39,391 bases of DNA, taken from NCBI GenBank assembly GCA_944363595.1, contig CALVUN010000039.1, forward strand, positions 1 through 39,391. Reading direction: 5' to 3'. The notes beneath the pieces were generated by a model, which was given only the letters and a program-made list of their open reading frames with translations, made no database searches and was not told the origin of the DNA. This stretch comes from an uncultured Bacilli bacterium (lineage in GTDB: Bacteria; Bacillota_I; Bacilli_A; RF39; UBA660). This document shows positions 23,807 to 32,367 of this stretch, piece by piece (the stretch's first letter is position 1; every line of letters begins with the position of its first letter). The translations under genes were made by a program, and so were the position numbers.

Positions 23807-23834
23807 AACATAAATTTAATTTTTTTCCAAGGTA
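23807..23834 (-). promoter_or_regulatory. Promoter of the T-box-dut-metG operon
   Basis: TTGGAA, 17 bases, perfect TATAAT on the minus strand (about 23830 down to 23802). The transcript starts close to the first stem I bases. Confidence 0.7.
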
Positions 23835-23835
23835 A

Positions 23836-24135
23836 TTAAGACAATTTTTCAATTTCCAAAGTTAACCTATCAACTTCTGTTGACAATTCATTAACTTTTT
23901 CCAACAAAGATTCTTTTTTATCAATTAACTGTTGATTATTACTATTAATAATATCACCATCGCTAATTAACAAATTATATGAATCATTACTTTTAACAAT
24001 TTGCTCATATTCTGAAATCCCATCAGTCAATTTAATATTATCTAAAGAAATATTATAACTAAAATAATATACAATTCCATTAAAGATAATAAAACCAAAA
24101 ATAACTAATACCATAGCAATTCTAATTTTTTTCAT
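23836..24135 (-). CDS. Small membrane-anchored coiled-coil protein, unknown function
   Basis: 99 residues. One N-terminal membrane segment (about 6-26) and an extracytoplasmic part ending in a strong heptad pattern (about 64-98, LLEKVNELSTEVDRLTLEI). GAGGTGTTGT precedes the ATG. It is the last of three adjacent membrane-anchored genes (from 25724), and the coil may pair with the coiled coil of the C39-like peptidase directly upstream. No family recognised. Confidence 0.65.
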   Translation of the reverse strand: MKKIRIAMVLVIFGFIIFNGIVYYFSYNISLDNIKLTDGISEYEQIVKSNDSYNLLISDGDIINSNNQQLIDKKESLLEKVNELSTEVDRLTLEIEKLS

Positions 24136-24144
24136 ACAACACCT

Positions 24145-25140
24145 CTAATAATACAAATTTCTTTTTCCAAAATAATTATATCTACTTTCAAAAAGTTTTC
24201 TATCTTGATACTTAATTTTACCATCGAGAGGATCAGAAATAATAACATAATCATCATTAAAACCAAAAATTACAACAGCATGTTCATTCGCAGGCCATTC
24301 AATAACTTCATTTGTTTCTGGATAAATCCAAGAACCTGAAACATAAGGCAAAGATAAATACATTGAAGTCCATACTATAACAGGACGTCCCTGACTAACA
24401 ATATTCAAAACAGTATCTAAACTATTACCTTTACCATTTATCATGCCACTTTTATACTGCACGGCAACATTATATATTGGATCGTCAAAAACACCATAAG
24501 AAGCAGCCGAATAAGGACTACCAACAAACTCAACATATGGATTTCCACCATATAAAACACCATCTTTACGATATGGCATATCACCTTTAGGTAATTTACT
24601 AATAATATCATCGACAGTAACATTTACATTATAATATTTAAGTAAAATATACAAAGATACACTTTCACACCCCGTTGGATAAGTAGGATATTGATTAAAT
24701 GTAATAACATTATCAATTAAATAAGAATTACCACTAGTACTTTCTATCTTTTCTTGTCGTTCTTTTAACACATTATATTGTCTACTTAACTGTTCAACTT
24801 TACCATTTAACTTTTCAACATCATTATTCAAATCGACAATATCTTTTTCAATTAAAGAATTAGAATTATTAACTTCCGAAATAAATTCATTAATTTTAGA
24901 AATATCAGTTGTCTCATATTTTTCCAATAATTCCTGCTCTAATTTATCTTTTTCCAAATAAACTGATGTCAAATCAATATCACCCACTTCATTAACAAGA
25001 CCTTTTTCATTTGCATTCTCTATAAGTTTTCTATTATCATCTAATAAACTATAATAATTACTAACAAAATAATAAGATAAAAAAATGCCTACACTAATTA
25101 AAGCAACATATATCCCCCCTTCTAATACTCTTTTTTTCAC
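24145..25140 (-). CDS. Membrane-anchored C39-like peptidase with coiled-coil stalk
   Basis: 331 residues from a GTG that overlaps the previous stop (GTGA). A membrane anchor (about 9-30) precedes a coiled coil (about 60-135) and a papain-like domain of the peptidase C39_2 type. The catalytic Cys is in YPTGCESVS (about residue 158), His is in NEHAVVIFGF and the Asp in IISDPLDG. These domains are found in secreted proteins of Bacillota acting on peptides or cell-wall stems. The start overlap with the gene upstream and nine-base gap to the next make a tight operon. Substrate unknown. Confidence 0.8.
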   Translation of the reverse strand: MKKRVLEGGIYVALISVGIFLSYYFVSNYYSLLDDNRKLIENANEKGLVNEVGDIDLTSVYLEKDKLEQELLEKYETTDISKINEFISEVNNSNSLIEKDIVDLNNDVEKLNGKVEQLSRQYNVLKERQEKIESTSGNSYLIDNVITFNQYPTYPTGCESVSLYILLKYYNVNVTVDDIISKLPKGDMPYRKDGVLYGGNPYVEFVGSPYSAASYGVFDDPIYNVAVQYKSGMINGKGNSLDTVLNIVSQGRPVIVWTSMYLSLPYVSGSWIYPETNEVIEWPANEHAVVIFGFNDDYVIISDPLDGKIKYQDRKLFESRYNYFGKRNLYY

Positions 25141-25724
25141 AATACCACCTCTATATTTTTCACATATAACTTATCGTCATTACGACCAAAATAAAAATTA
25201 AAAGATGATACCATATTATCATTATCATACAAAACATTAACCAAAACACCATCGGAATTATTACTAATAATACTCATATCACTAATATCTAACTTGAATC
25301 TTTTATCATATAAAACTAATTTTACCATATCGGTATCATCAGTACTAACATAAAAATCTCTTTTATCAAAAAAATAATCAGTAATTTTAAAAATTTCATC
25401 TAAAGAAATCATATTATCACTTATAAATTCATAATTATCTTTATTATCTATAACATAATTAACAGCAACTTTCACCATATAATCATAATTCTCATCTAAA
25501 ATATCACTCATATTATAAGAAGATAACCCAATTAATAAATCATCATTTTCTAAAATAAAATCATAAATTCTTTTATACAATAAATTAACATTTTCATCAT
25601 ATTTTAGATAATCAAACCTATCTTTTTGTAAAGGATCAATTGCCAAAGAAGGTTTTATTACTAAATAACTAATACTTAAAATAAATATAGAAAAAATAGA
25701 TACAATAAATAATATTTTTTTCAA
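25137..25724 (-). CDS. Membrane-anchored protein of unknown function
   Basis: About 195 residues from a TTG (25724) with AAAGGTGG upstream; a GTG at 25736 overlaps that site. A hydrophobic N-terminal segment (ILFIVSIFSIFILSISYLV) is followed by an Asp/Asn/Tyr-rich extracytoplasmic domain ending in alternating strands (VLVNVLYDNDN, FNFYFGRND, LYVKNIEVVL). No family recognised. It is the first of the three-gene set with the C39-like peptidase, to which it is translationally coupled. Confidence 0.65.
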   Translation of the reverse strand: MKKILFIVSIFSIFILSISYLVIKPSLAIDPLQKDRFDYLKYDENVNLLYKRIYDFILENDDLLIGLSSYNMSDILDENYDYMVKVAVNYVIDNKDNYEFISDNMISLDEIFKITDYFFDKRDFYVSTDDTDMVKLVLYDKRFKLDISDMSIISNNSDGVLVNVLYDNDNMVSSFNFYFGRNDDKLYVKNIEVVL

Positions 25725-25787
25725 GAAAAACACCACCTTTATGGCTTATCTAAAACTATTATATCATGTAATAAAAATAATGCAAAG

Positions 25788-25810
25788 AAAAAACCAGTCA
25801 AAGACTAGTT
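25788..25810 (-). terminator. Intrinsic terminator of the YtxH-like gene
   Basis: AACTAGTC pairs with GACTGGTT (one G-U) around a short loop, followed by T residues, on the minus strand. It lies immediately after the YtxH-like stop codon. Confidence 0.75.
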
Positions 25811-25812
25811 TA

Positions 25813-26220
25813 TTATTTAGACTTTTCAAGTTTAGCTAAAACATCCTCAGTAACTTGAATAGCTTTATCACGAAGATCTTCCGCTACTTTAGATAATTCT
25901 GATGTACCTTTCTTTTTAGCATACTTAACTAAATCTTCTGCATTCTTTCTAATTTTTTTTGCCATTTCTTGAGCATTTTTAGCAACTTTTTCTTTATCTA
26001 ATTCAGCAAGTTCTTTCTTTATATCATCAACCTTATTATTAATATAATCTTTAACATCTTCAGGTTTAATATTTTTTACCTTGCTAATTAGTTCGTTGCA
26101 TTTACTCATCAATTCTTTTCTTGTTTCACTTCCCTTTTTAGGGGCAAATAAAACACCTAAAGCTGCTCCAACAGCAGCACCTCCTGCAATACCTGCAGCT
26201 ACTTTTGTTCTAGTTTTCAT
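25813..26220 (-). CDS. YtxH domain protein
   Basis: 135 residues. The N-terminal glycine/alanine-rich membrane segment followed by a basic APKKGSETRKELM motif (about 4-38) is the YtxH domain seen in general-stress and gas-vesicle-like proteins. The rest is a long amphipathic helix with many Lys, Glu and Asp, interrupted by IKPEDVKDYINN. The product is likely a membrane-tethered coiled coil linked to envelope stress, but no enzymatic role is known for the family. Confidence 0.85.
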   Translation of the reverse strand: MKTRTKVAAGIAGGAAVGAALGVLFAPKKGSETRKELMSKCNELISKVKNIKPEDVKDYINNKVDDIKKELAELDKEKVAKNAQEMAKKIRKNAEDLVKYAKKKGTSELSKVAEDLRDKAIQVTEDVLAKLEKSK

Positions 26221-26331
26221 AAATTATCCTCACTTTCTTTCATATATAATCCTATTACAAATAAATCATAACACATATAAAATTAATCGTCAATTAATAT
26301 CCCATATTAATACATTTTTTTTACATCCAAA

Positions 26332-26862
26332 TTAATCAACAAACTGATTACTTATCATTTTAGACAATATAACAGCCATTTTCTCAGAAACATCGCTAAT
26401 AGGTACATCCGTCGATAATATAATAACCGCACCTAAAGCATCACCATTATTAACAATTGAACTAAAAGAATAATATCCAAATTCCTCTTCTCCCTTAATA
26501 AATGAAAAAGTCTTTTTTTGTCTTTCTACAAAACTATCCCTTCGTTCAATACTTCTTTCTGTAAATTCACTAATTTCTTTATCCAAATATTTCTTTTTTA
26601 AAGGTCCCGCTATCGCAATAACTTTATTTCGATCAGTTACAATAACATTATGTTTAATAACCTGATTAAAAGTATTAACAAATTTTAAAGCAATAGTATC
26701 GAGACTTTCAACAGGAGAATACCTTTTTAAAATAATATCCTCATCATCGACAAATATCTCCATTGATTCACCATTTTTAATTCGCAAATTTTTTCTAATT
26801 TCCTTTGGAATAACAATTCTTCCTAGTTCATCGATTCTTCTAATAATCCCCGTCGTCTTCAT
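26332..26862 (-). CDS. spoVT: Stage V sporulation regulator SpoVT (AbrB/GAF)
   Basis: 176 residues, the usual SpoVT length, from the ATG at 26862 with TGGAG seven bases upstream; a longer open frame upstream has no start signal. Residues 1-50 are the AbrB-type swapped-hairpin DNA-binding domain (TTGIIRRIDELGRIVIPKEI), and the rest is a GAF-like domain (NVIVTDRNKVIAIAG, GEEEFGYYSFSSIVNNG, DALGAVIILS). In B. subtilis SpoVT tunes sigma-G genes in the forespore. It lies next to mfd, as in Bacillus, but an inorganic pyrophosphatase gene has been placed between on the opposite strand. Confidence 0.92.
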   Translation of the reverse strand: MKTTGIIRRIDELGRIVIPKEIRKNLRIKNGESMEIFVDDEDIILKRYSPVESLDTIALKFVNTFNQVIKHNVIVTDRNKVIAIAGPLKKKYLDKEISEFTERSIERRDSFVERQKKTFSFIKGEEEFGYYSFSSIVNNGDALGAVIILSTDVPISDVSEKMAVILSKMISNQFVD

Positions 26863-26923
26863 TCTTTCACTCCATTTCTCTAACATTATTTTAACTAAAT
26901 AATATAATTTTATACTAAAATAA

Positions 26924-26952
26924 TTGACTAAAAAAAATATTTTTTTTATACT
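26924..26952 (+). promoter_or_regulatory. Putative promoter of ppa
   Basis: TTGACT (26924-26929), 17 bases of A/T tract, TATACT (26947-26952). The predicted start near 26959 is only about a dozen bases before the ATG, leaving little more than the ribosome binding site as leader. Confidence 0.5.
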
Positions 26953-26971
26953 TAAATTGGAGGTAAAAAAA

Positions 26972-27460
26972 ATGAATGATATTGTTGAAGCAATAATTGA
27001 AATACCATTAAAAACAAAAAACAAATTTGAAATTAAAGAAGGAAAAATTAAATTAGACCGTGTTTTATATTCTGCAATGACTTATCCAGCAGAATATGGT
27101 TTTCTAAAAGATACACTATCAAATGATGGAGATCCATTAGACATATTAGTTATAACATCTGAAAGCACTTTTCCTGGATGCATTGTTCCCGCACGTGTCA
27201 TTGGCTATTTGAAAATGATCGACAATGGATTTGAAGATTATAAAATTATCTCAGTCGTAAGCGTCGATCCAAGATACGATGAAATTAAAGATTTAGATGA
27301 TTTATCAGAATTTACTAAAGAAGAAATAAAAAATTTCTTTGAAAACTATAAGACTCTTCAAAATATCAAAGTAGAAGTTAAAGATTACCACAACAAAGAA
27401 GAAGCATTGAAATTAATTGAAATATGCAAACAAAAATATCAAGATAATAAAAAGAACTAA
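26972..27460 (+). CDS. ppa: Inorganic pyrophosphatase, family I
   Basis: 162 residues from the ATG at 26972, preceded by TTGGAGG. Family I motifs include IEIPLKTKNKFE, YPAEYGFLKDTL, the metal-binding DGDPLDILVIT (Asp ligands) and the RVIGYLKMIDNG segment. It splits pyrophosphate to pull biosynthetic reactions forward. B. subtilis instead uses a family II enzyme (PpaC), so family I here is a difference worth noting. It is divergent from spoVT and convergent with mfd. Confidence 0.93.
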   Translation: MNDIVEAIIEIPLKTKNKFEIKEGKIKLDRVLYSAMTYPAEYGFLKDTLSNDGDPLDILVITSESTFPGCIVPARVIGYLKMIDNGFEDYKIISVVSVDPRYDEIKDLDDLSEFTKEEIKNFFENYKTLQNIKVEVKDYHNKEEALKLIEICKQKYQDNKKN

Positions 27461-27498
27461 AGATTAAAGTATTTAATCTAAATTAGTTCTTTTTTTAT
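27449..27498. terminator. Bidirectional terminator overlapping the ends of ppa and mfd
   Basis: AAGAACTAA (27452-27460) pairs with TTAGTTCTT (27483-27491), and an inner perfect stem AGATTAAA / TTTAATCT closes on a three-base loop. T-run follows on the plus strand and A-run precedes it. The ppa stop codon and the mfd stop codon both lie inside the stem. Confidence 0.85.
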
Positions 27499-30400
27499 TT
27501 TTTGTAATAATTCAATTAAATATACCAAAAAATGTTTATCTAAATTAACAATATCTAAAATAATATAAATATTACCATCACGATAACTAAAGCGAAAATT
27601 CTTAGAAATTTCATAAGCATCCATAAATAACTTTTCCCCATCAATTTTATCATTAATTTTATTATCAAGTTCTAATTCAATAAAAGTCTTAGTCTGCTTA
27701 GAATTTATTATGCCAACTTCCATTGCCAATTTTTCAAACCATTCCTCCATCATGTAAATTTCAAGTTCATCACTAATTTTACCAAAACGATCTTCCAATT
27801 CATGTTTTACTTCCTGTAACTTTTCAAAAGAATCAATTTCATTTATTTTTTTATGAACAGCAATTTTCAAATGTTCATCATCAATGTAACTATCACTAAT
27901 ATGAGTAGATATTTCCAAAAGAGGTTTACCATTATCATTATTATCAACATCGACAACTTTTTCGCCTTTAAGTTCCAAAACAGCATCATGCAACATTTTC
28001 AAATAAAGTTCAATACCAATTGTATCAATAAAGCCTGATTGTTCGCTTCCCAAAATATCTCCAGCACCTCTGATAGACAAATCACGCATAGCAATTTTAA
28101 AACCACTACCTAATTCAGTAAATTCTTTAATTGTATTGAGTCTTTTTACTGCAAGATCATTTAAAACCTTATGCTTATCATACATTAAATAAGCATACCC
28201 AATTTTATTACTACGACCTATTCTTCCTCTGATTTGATAAAGTTGTGCTAATCCAAAATGATCTGCATCAATAACAATTAAAGTATTAACATTTGGAATA
28301 TCAATACCTGTTTCAATTATCGTTGTACAAACTAAAATGTCAAATTTATAATTAATAAAATCTATCATTTTATTTTCAAGCTCCGTTTTCGTCATTCGAC
28401 CATGAGCATAATCAATACGAGCTTCAGGAACTAATCTTTTAATTTCATCTACCTTATCAATAATTTTTTCAACACTATTATAAAGAATAAAAGCTTGACC
28501 ATTCCTAGATAATTCTTTATAAATAGCATCTTTAATAACACTATCATTTTCAGGTAAAACGTATGTCTGAATAGGCAACCTTTGAGCAGGAGGTGTCTCA
28601 ATAAGAGCTAAACTTCTAACTCCTGTCATCGACATCTGTAAAGTCCTTGGAATTGGCGTCGCAGACAAAGTCAAAACATCGACAGTAGATTTATATTGTT
28701 TTATTTTCTCCTTATGTGTAACACCGAAACGTTGTTCTTCATCGATAACCAAAAGACCCAAATCTTTAAATTCAATATCATTACTAAGTATACGATGTGT
28801 GCCAAATAAAATATCAATTTTACCTTGCTTCAATTCTTCAATAATTTCTTTTTGTTTTGATTTATCCACAAATCTGTTTAAAAGAGCAATTCTAACTGGA
28901 AAATTAGCAAATCTATTTAAAGCACTTTTATATTGTTGATTAGAAAGAATAGTCGTTGGACACAAATAAGCAACTTGTTTTCCATCATTTACAGCTTTAA
29001 ACATTGCTCTAAAAGCAACTTCAGTCTTACCATATCCCACATCACCACATAATAACATATCCATTGGGGTACTTTTCTCCATAGCTTTCTTAATAACCTC
29101 AATTGCTTTAAGTTGATCAGGTGTCTCTTCATAAGGAAACTCATGATCAAATAAAATTTGATTATCATCGTCATAACTAAAAGCATAACCTTTTTTAGCC
29201 TCTCGCATCGCAGATACTTTAATCAAATCAGCAGCAATGTTCATAAGTCTTTTCTTTACTCTTGCTTTTTTCTTTTTCCAATCATCACTACCCAATTTAT
29301 TAATTCTAGGAACAACCCCATCCTTACCAGAAAATTTACTAATTCGATCAATCTTTTCCACAGGTAAATATAAAACATCAGAATTAGCATATATAATTTT
29401 AATATAATCCTTATCTAACCCATTTTTCTTTATCGTACAAAGTGAATCATAAATACCAATACCATAAGTCTCATGAACAACATAATCACCATGATTAATA
29501 GCATTAATATTATCAAGTCTAGTTCCTAATTTATAATGACTTTTAAAATTTCTCTTAAGTTCTTTCTTACCAAAAAGATCGTTTTCACTAATAACAATAA
29601 TATCATTAAAAATAAAACCATTCGTTATTGGTTTAACAACAAAATTAATTTTACCAATCTTATAATGATCTAAATTTGAAACAATAATATTATCTAATTC
29701 TAAATACTTATACACCCTTTGTAAATTATTTTTAGAATTAAAACAAACAATAACCGTTTTCTTATCTAACATATATTTTTCAAGATCTTTTTTAATAAAC
29801 TGATAATTACTATCATAATTATCAATATTATAACTTACATAATTCTCCTGATGATTCAATTTAACATCTGGTAACATATTAACAACATTCATTAAAAATA
29901 TTTCTGTTTTAAACTTTAAATCACTAATATCAAACATATAATCCGTTTTTATACCGCCATGATTATCAGCATCGTAATCCATAATTGTATCGCGAAGTAA
30001 ACGATAAGAATTAATAATTTGTGTATAATCACAATAAAAACAAATATCATTATTAACATAATCTGCAAGGGTTTTAACTTCTTTAGCATAATGCTTTAAA
30101 TATTTCTGCTTTCTTTCAATATTTTCTTGATATTCATCTAGCAAAAATTCTGAAAAAGGTAATATTTTTACATTATCAACACTTTTAGTAGAAAGCTGTG
30201 TTTCTACATCATAATACTTAATACTATCAATTGTATCTCCCCAAAATTCAATTCTAATAGGATTCTCTTCTCCCACTGGAAAAATATCAATAACAAAGCC
30301 TCTAACACCTACTTTACCACTTTCAGTAACAATTGTTTCTCTTTCATAACCAAGATTATATATTTTATTTAAAAGTTCCTCACGATTAATATCTTGACCA

Positions 30401-30789
30401 ACTTTTAAATCAATAATAGAATTTTTCCAAACTTTCAAAGATGGTAAATACCTTAAAGCACCCATCAAATTAGTAACAATAATATATTTATCATCACCAA
30501 TCAATTTATTAATTGTATTAATACGTTCAGCTTTAAATTCAGGACTAATTGCAATAGCTTCACTAGTAATAAAATCATCCATAGGAAAGAATAATACATT
30601 ATCCGTATAATTAAGTAATCTTTGATAAATACCATTAGCTTCAAATAAAGAATTAACAATAACTAAAATATTTTTCTTTTTTTGAATAAAAGTATCATAA
30701 ATATATATAACATTTAATTCATTTGTTAAACCAGCAACCCCATAAAAATTATCATCACCAATATCAAAAAAATTATCAAAAAAGCCCAT
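27478..30789 (-). CDS. mfd: Transcription-repair coupling factor Mfd
   Basis: 1103 residues from the ATG at 30789, which has TTGGAGG upstream; the frame extends 16 codons further without a site. Order: UvrB-like N-terminal domains (to about 350), the RNA-polymerase-interacting CarD-like domain (HGDYVVHETYGIGIYDSL), then a RecG-type translocase with Walker A GDVGYGKTE, DEEQRFG, LSATPIPRTLQ, GRIGRSNKIGYAYL and the TRG region, and a C-terminal autoinhibitory domain. It removes stalled RNA polymerase and recruits UvrA. It follows pth in this region as in Bacillus, without fin between. Confidence 0.96.
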   Translation of the reverse strand: MGFFDNFFDIGDDNFYGVAGLTNELNVIYIYDTFIQKKKNILVIVNSLFEANGIYQRLLNYTDNVLFFPMDDFITSEAIAISPEFKAERINTINKLIGDDKYIIVTNLMGALRYLPSLKVWKNSIIDLKVGQDINREELLNKIYNLGYERETIVTESGKVGVRGFVIDIFPVGEENPIRIEFWGDTIDSIKYYDVETQLSTKSVDNVKILPFSEFLLDEYQENIERKQKYLKHYAKEVKTLADYVNNDICFYCDYTQIINSYRLLRDTIMDYDADNHGGIKTDYMFDISDLKFKTEIFLMNVVNMLPDVKLNHQENYVSYNIDNYDSNYQFIKKDLEKYMLDKKTVIVCFNSKNNLQRVYKYLELDNIIVSNLDHYKIGKINFVVKPITNGFIFNDIIVISENDLFGKKELKRNFKSHYKLGTRLDNINAINHGDYVVHETYGIGIYDSLCTIKKNGLDKDYIKIIYANSDVLYLPVEKIDRISKFSGKDGVVPRINKLGSDDWKKKKARVKKRLMNIAADLIKVSAMREAKKGYAFSYDDDNQILFDHEFPYEETPDQLKAIEVIKKAMEKSTPMDMLLCGDVGYGKTEVAFRAMFKAVNDGKQVAYLCPTTILSNQQYKSALNRFANFPVRIALLNRFVDKSKQKEIIEELKQGKIDILFGTHRILSNDIEFKDLGLLVIDEEQRFGVTHKEKIKQYKSTVDVLTLSATPIPRTLQMSMTGVRSLALIETPPAQRLPIQTYVLPENDSVIKDAIYKELSRNGQAFILYNSVEKIIDKVDEIKRLVPEARIDYAHGRMTKTELENKMIDFINYKFDILVCTTIIETGIDIPNVNTLIVIDADHFGLAQLYQIRGRIGRSNKIGYAYLMYDKHKVLNDLAVKRLNTIKEFTELGSGFKIAMRDLSIRGAGDILGSEQSGFIDTIGIELYLKMLHDAVLELKGEKVVDVDNNDNGKPLLEISTHISDSYIDDEHLKIAVHKKINEIDSFEKLQEVKHELEDRFGKISDELEIYMMEEWFEKLAMEVGIINSKQTKTFIELELDNKINDKIDGEKLFMDAYEISKNFRFSYRDGNIYIILDIVNLDKHFLVYLIELLQKIKKELI

Positions 30790-30883
30790 AAAAAACCTCC
30801 AACCAAGAAAAGATACGATAAACATCGTACCACTCATAAAATTAAATATATTTTAACATAAAATAATAACAATTTCAATATTA

Positions 30884-31675
30884 TTAACGATTAAACATAT
30901 ATATAGTTAAAACAACAACAATCAAGAAAACAGAAGAAATAATCGTAACAACGCTAGCAAAACCACCCTGTTTTTTTTGCTTAAGTTTAACAGGACTTTT
31001 CATAGCCATAGTTAAAACTTTTATAGAATTATATTTTCCAAGATCATTCTTTAATGAAGCAAATGCATTTTTTACCCTATCAAATTTTTCCCTATCAAGA
31101 TTACATTTAGCTAAATAAGCAAAATCAATTCTATCTTTATTTCTATTAGATAAATACTTACTTATCGTTACAACCTCTAGTGACATAAGCCTAACATCAT
31201 CTTCTTTATCTCTTTTATATATTGTTATATAATCAGATTTATTAAGTCCAGGATATAATTTACTCTTCACTTCCTTAGTAAAAGGATCAAAACTATTTTG
31301 TTTAATACCATCAATTATCTTTTCATAAGGAAATATACCTACCGGAACACCATCAACCAAAAAAGAAAAACCATAGTCTTCACTATTATTTTCATAAAAT
31401 AAACTATCCCATTCAGGAATATATAATTTAGCCTTTTTTATCATTTCTCGCAAAGTTTCTATATCAAATTTATCGCAGACCAAATCAAGATCCTCATGCA
31501 ATCTATTTGAAGGTACATTCAAATATAAATAAGGTGCTAATCCACCAGAAACATAAACCATAGTTTCAAAACCTTTAATATCATATAATTTTTTTAATGC
31601 ACCAATTAGTTGATTATAACTAAAAACATCACCCTTATATGCAAGATCTATCTTATCCATAACTGCCTGTGCCAT
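30884..31675 (-). CDS. Tail-anchored nucleotidyltransferase-like protein
   Basis: 263 residues. VYVSGGLAPYLYL (41-53) and RLHEDLDLVCD (58-68) match the GG...(D/E)xD core of minimal nucleotidyltransferases such as AbiEii-like and related proteins. A third acidic position may be in the following strand (VDGVPVGIFPYE). The C-terminal part is helical and basic (KSPVKLKQKKQGG), and it ends in one hydrophobic helix (about 238-260), so the enzyme would be tail-anchored with the catalytic domain in the cytoplasm. No partner antitoxin-like gene flanks it. It sits between pth and mfd, where Bacillus has fin. Function unknown. Confidence 0.65.
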   Translation of the reverse strand: MAQAVMDKIDLAYKGDVFSYNQLIGALKKLYDIKGFETMVYVSGGLAPYLYLNVPSNRLHEDLDLVCDKFDIETLREMIKKAKLYIPEWDSLFYENNSEDYGFSFLVDGVPVGIFPYEKIIDGIKQNSFDPFTKEVKSKLYPGLNKSDYITIYKRDKEDDVRLMSLEVVTISKYLSNRNKDRIDFAYLAKCNLDREKFDRVKNAFASLKNDLGKYNSIKVLTMAMKSPVKLKQKKQGGFASVVTIISSVFLIVVVLTIYMFNR

Positions 31676-31773
31676 TTTATCACCCCTAGCCTATTATTAC
31701 TAACATAATATCACAAAATTAGTAAAATTACCAGTCTTTTAAACAAAATCCCTTATTTTTCCACAAAAAAATT

Positions 31774-31804
31774 ATTTCCCGGGAAATATTATTTCCTGGG
31801 AAAT
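31774..31804. promoter_or_regulatory. Two Noc-box-like palindromes
   Basis: ATTTCCCGGGAAAT at 31774-31787 is identical to the consensus Noc-binding site of B. subtilis. ATTTCCTGGGAAAT at 31791-31804 differs at one position. They are 17 bases apart, just after the pth stop codon. In Bacillus, Noc binds such sites around the chromosome to block division over the nucleoid. The pair could also fold, on the pth transcript, into nested stems followed by T7, that is, a terminator. Confidence 0.55.
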
Positions 31805-31806
31805 AT

Positions 31807-32367
31807 TTATTTATTATTATATTTTGTCATAAGTAAGTTTAAATTTAAACTACAAAAATCTTCAATTAAATAATTTAACTTGTTAAAAGTAGCATGCAAA
31901 ATTTCCATATCACTATAATTAAATTTACCTAAGACATAATCCTTAGTATCAATATTTCTATTATGAGCAATACCAATTTTTAACCTAACATACTCTTTTG
32001 TCTTCAAATATTTTTCAATATCTTTAATACCATTATGACCACCACTACTGCTATTGTACACAAATTTAATTTTTCCCATGACCATATCCAAATCATCTTG
32101 AATAATCAAAATATTATTAATATCAATTTTAAAATAATTAATAAATTTATACACAACTTCACCTGACAAATTCATATAAGATAAAGGTTTTAATAATATT
32201 ATTTTCTCATTATCAACGTTATATTCAGCATATATACCATTAAATTTTTTTTTGTCAAACTTAAATTTTTTAACACTAGCTAAATAATCAAGTAAAGAAA
32301 AACCAATATTATGCCTTGTATTAACATATTCATTACCAGGATTACCAAGACCAACAATTAATTTCAT
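31807..32367 (-). CDS. pth: Peptidyl-tRNA hydrolase
   Basis: 186 residues. LIVGLGNPGNEYVNTRHNIGF at the N-terminus contains the catalytic His20 region; PLSYMNLSGE, IIQDDLDMVMGKIKF and SSSGGHNGIKDIEKYL with the second His complete the set. It recycles peptidyl-tRNA released from stalled ribosomes. The ATG overlaps the rsmI stop in an ATGA arrangement, so translation is coupled. In Bacillus pth (spoVC) lies further along, after prs and ctc; here it follows rsmI directly. Confidence 0.95.
   Translation of the reverse strand: MKLIVGLGNPGNEYVNTRHNIGFSLLDYLASVKKFKFDKKKFNGIYAEYNVDNEKIILLKPLSYMNLSGEVVYKFINYFKIDINNILIIQDDLDMVMGKIKFVYNSSSGGHNGIKDIEKYLKTKEYVRLKIGIAHNRNIDTKDYVLGKFNYSDMEILHATFNKLNYLIEDFCSLNLNLLMTKYNNK

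Noticed and set aside
24441-24623. Minus-strand 60-codon frame inside the C39-like peptidase gene
   Set aside because: Entirely within a well supported gene in another frame, with no ribosome binding site.
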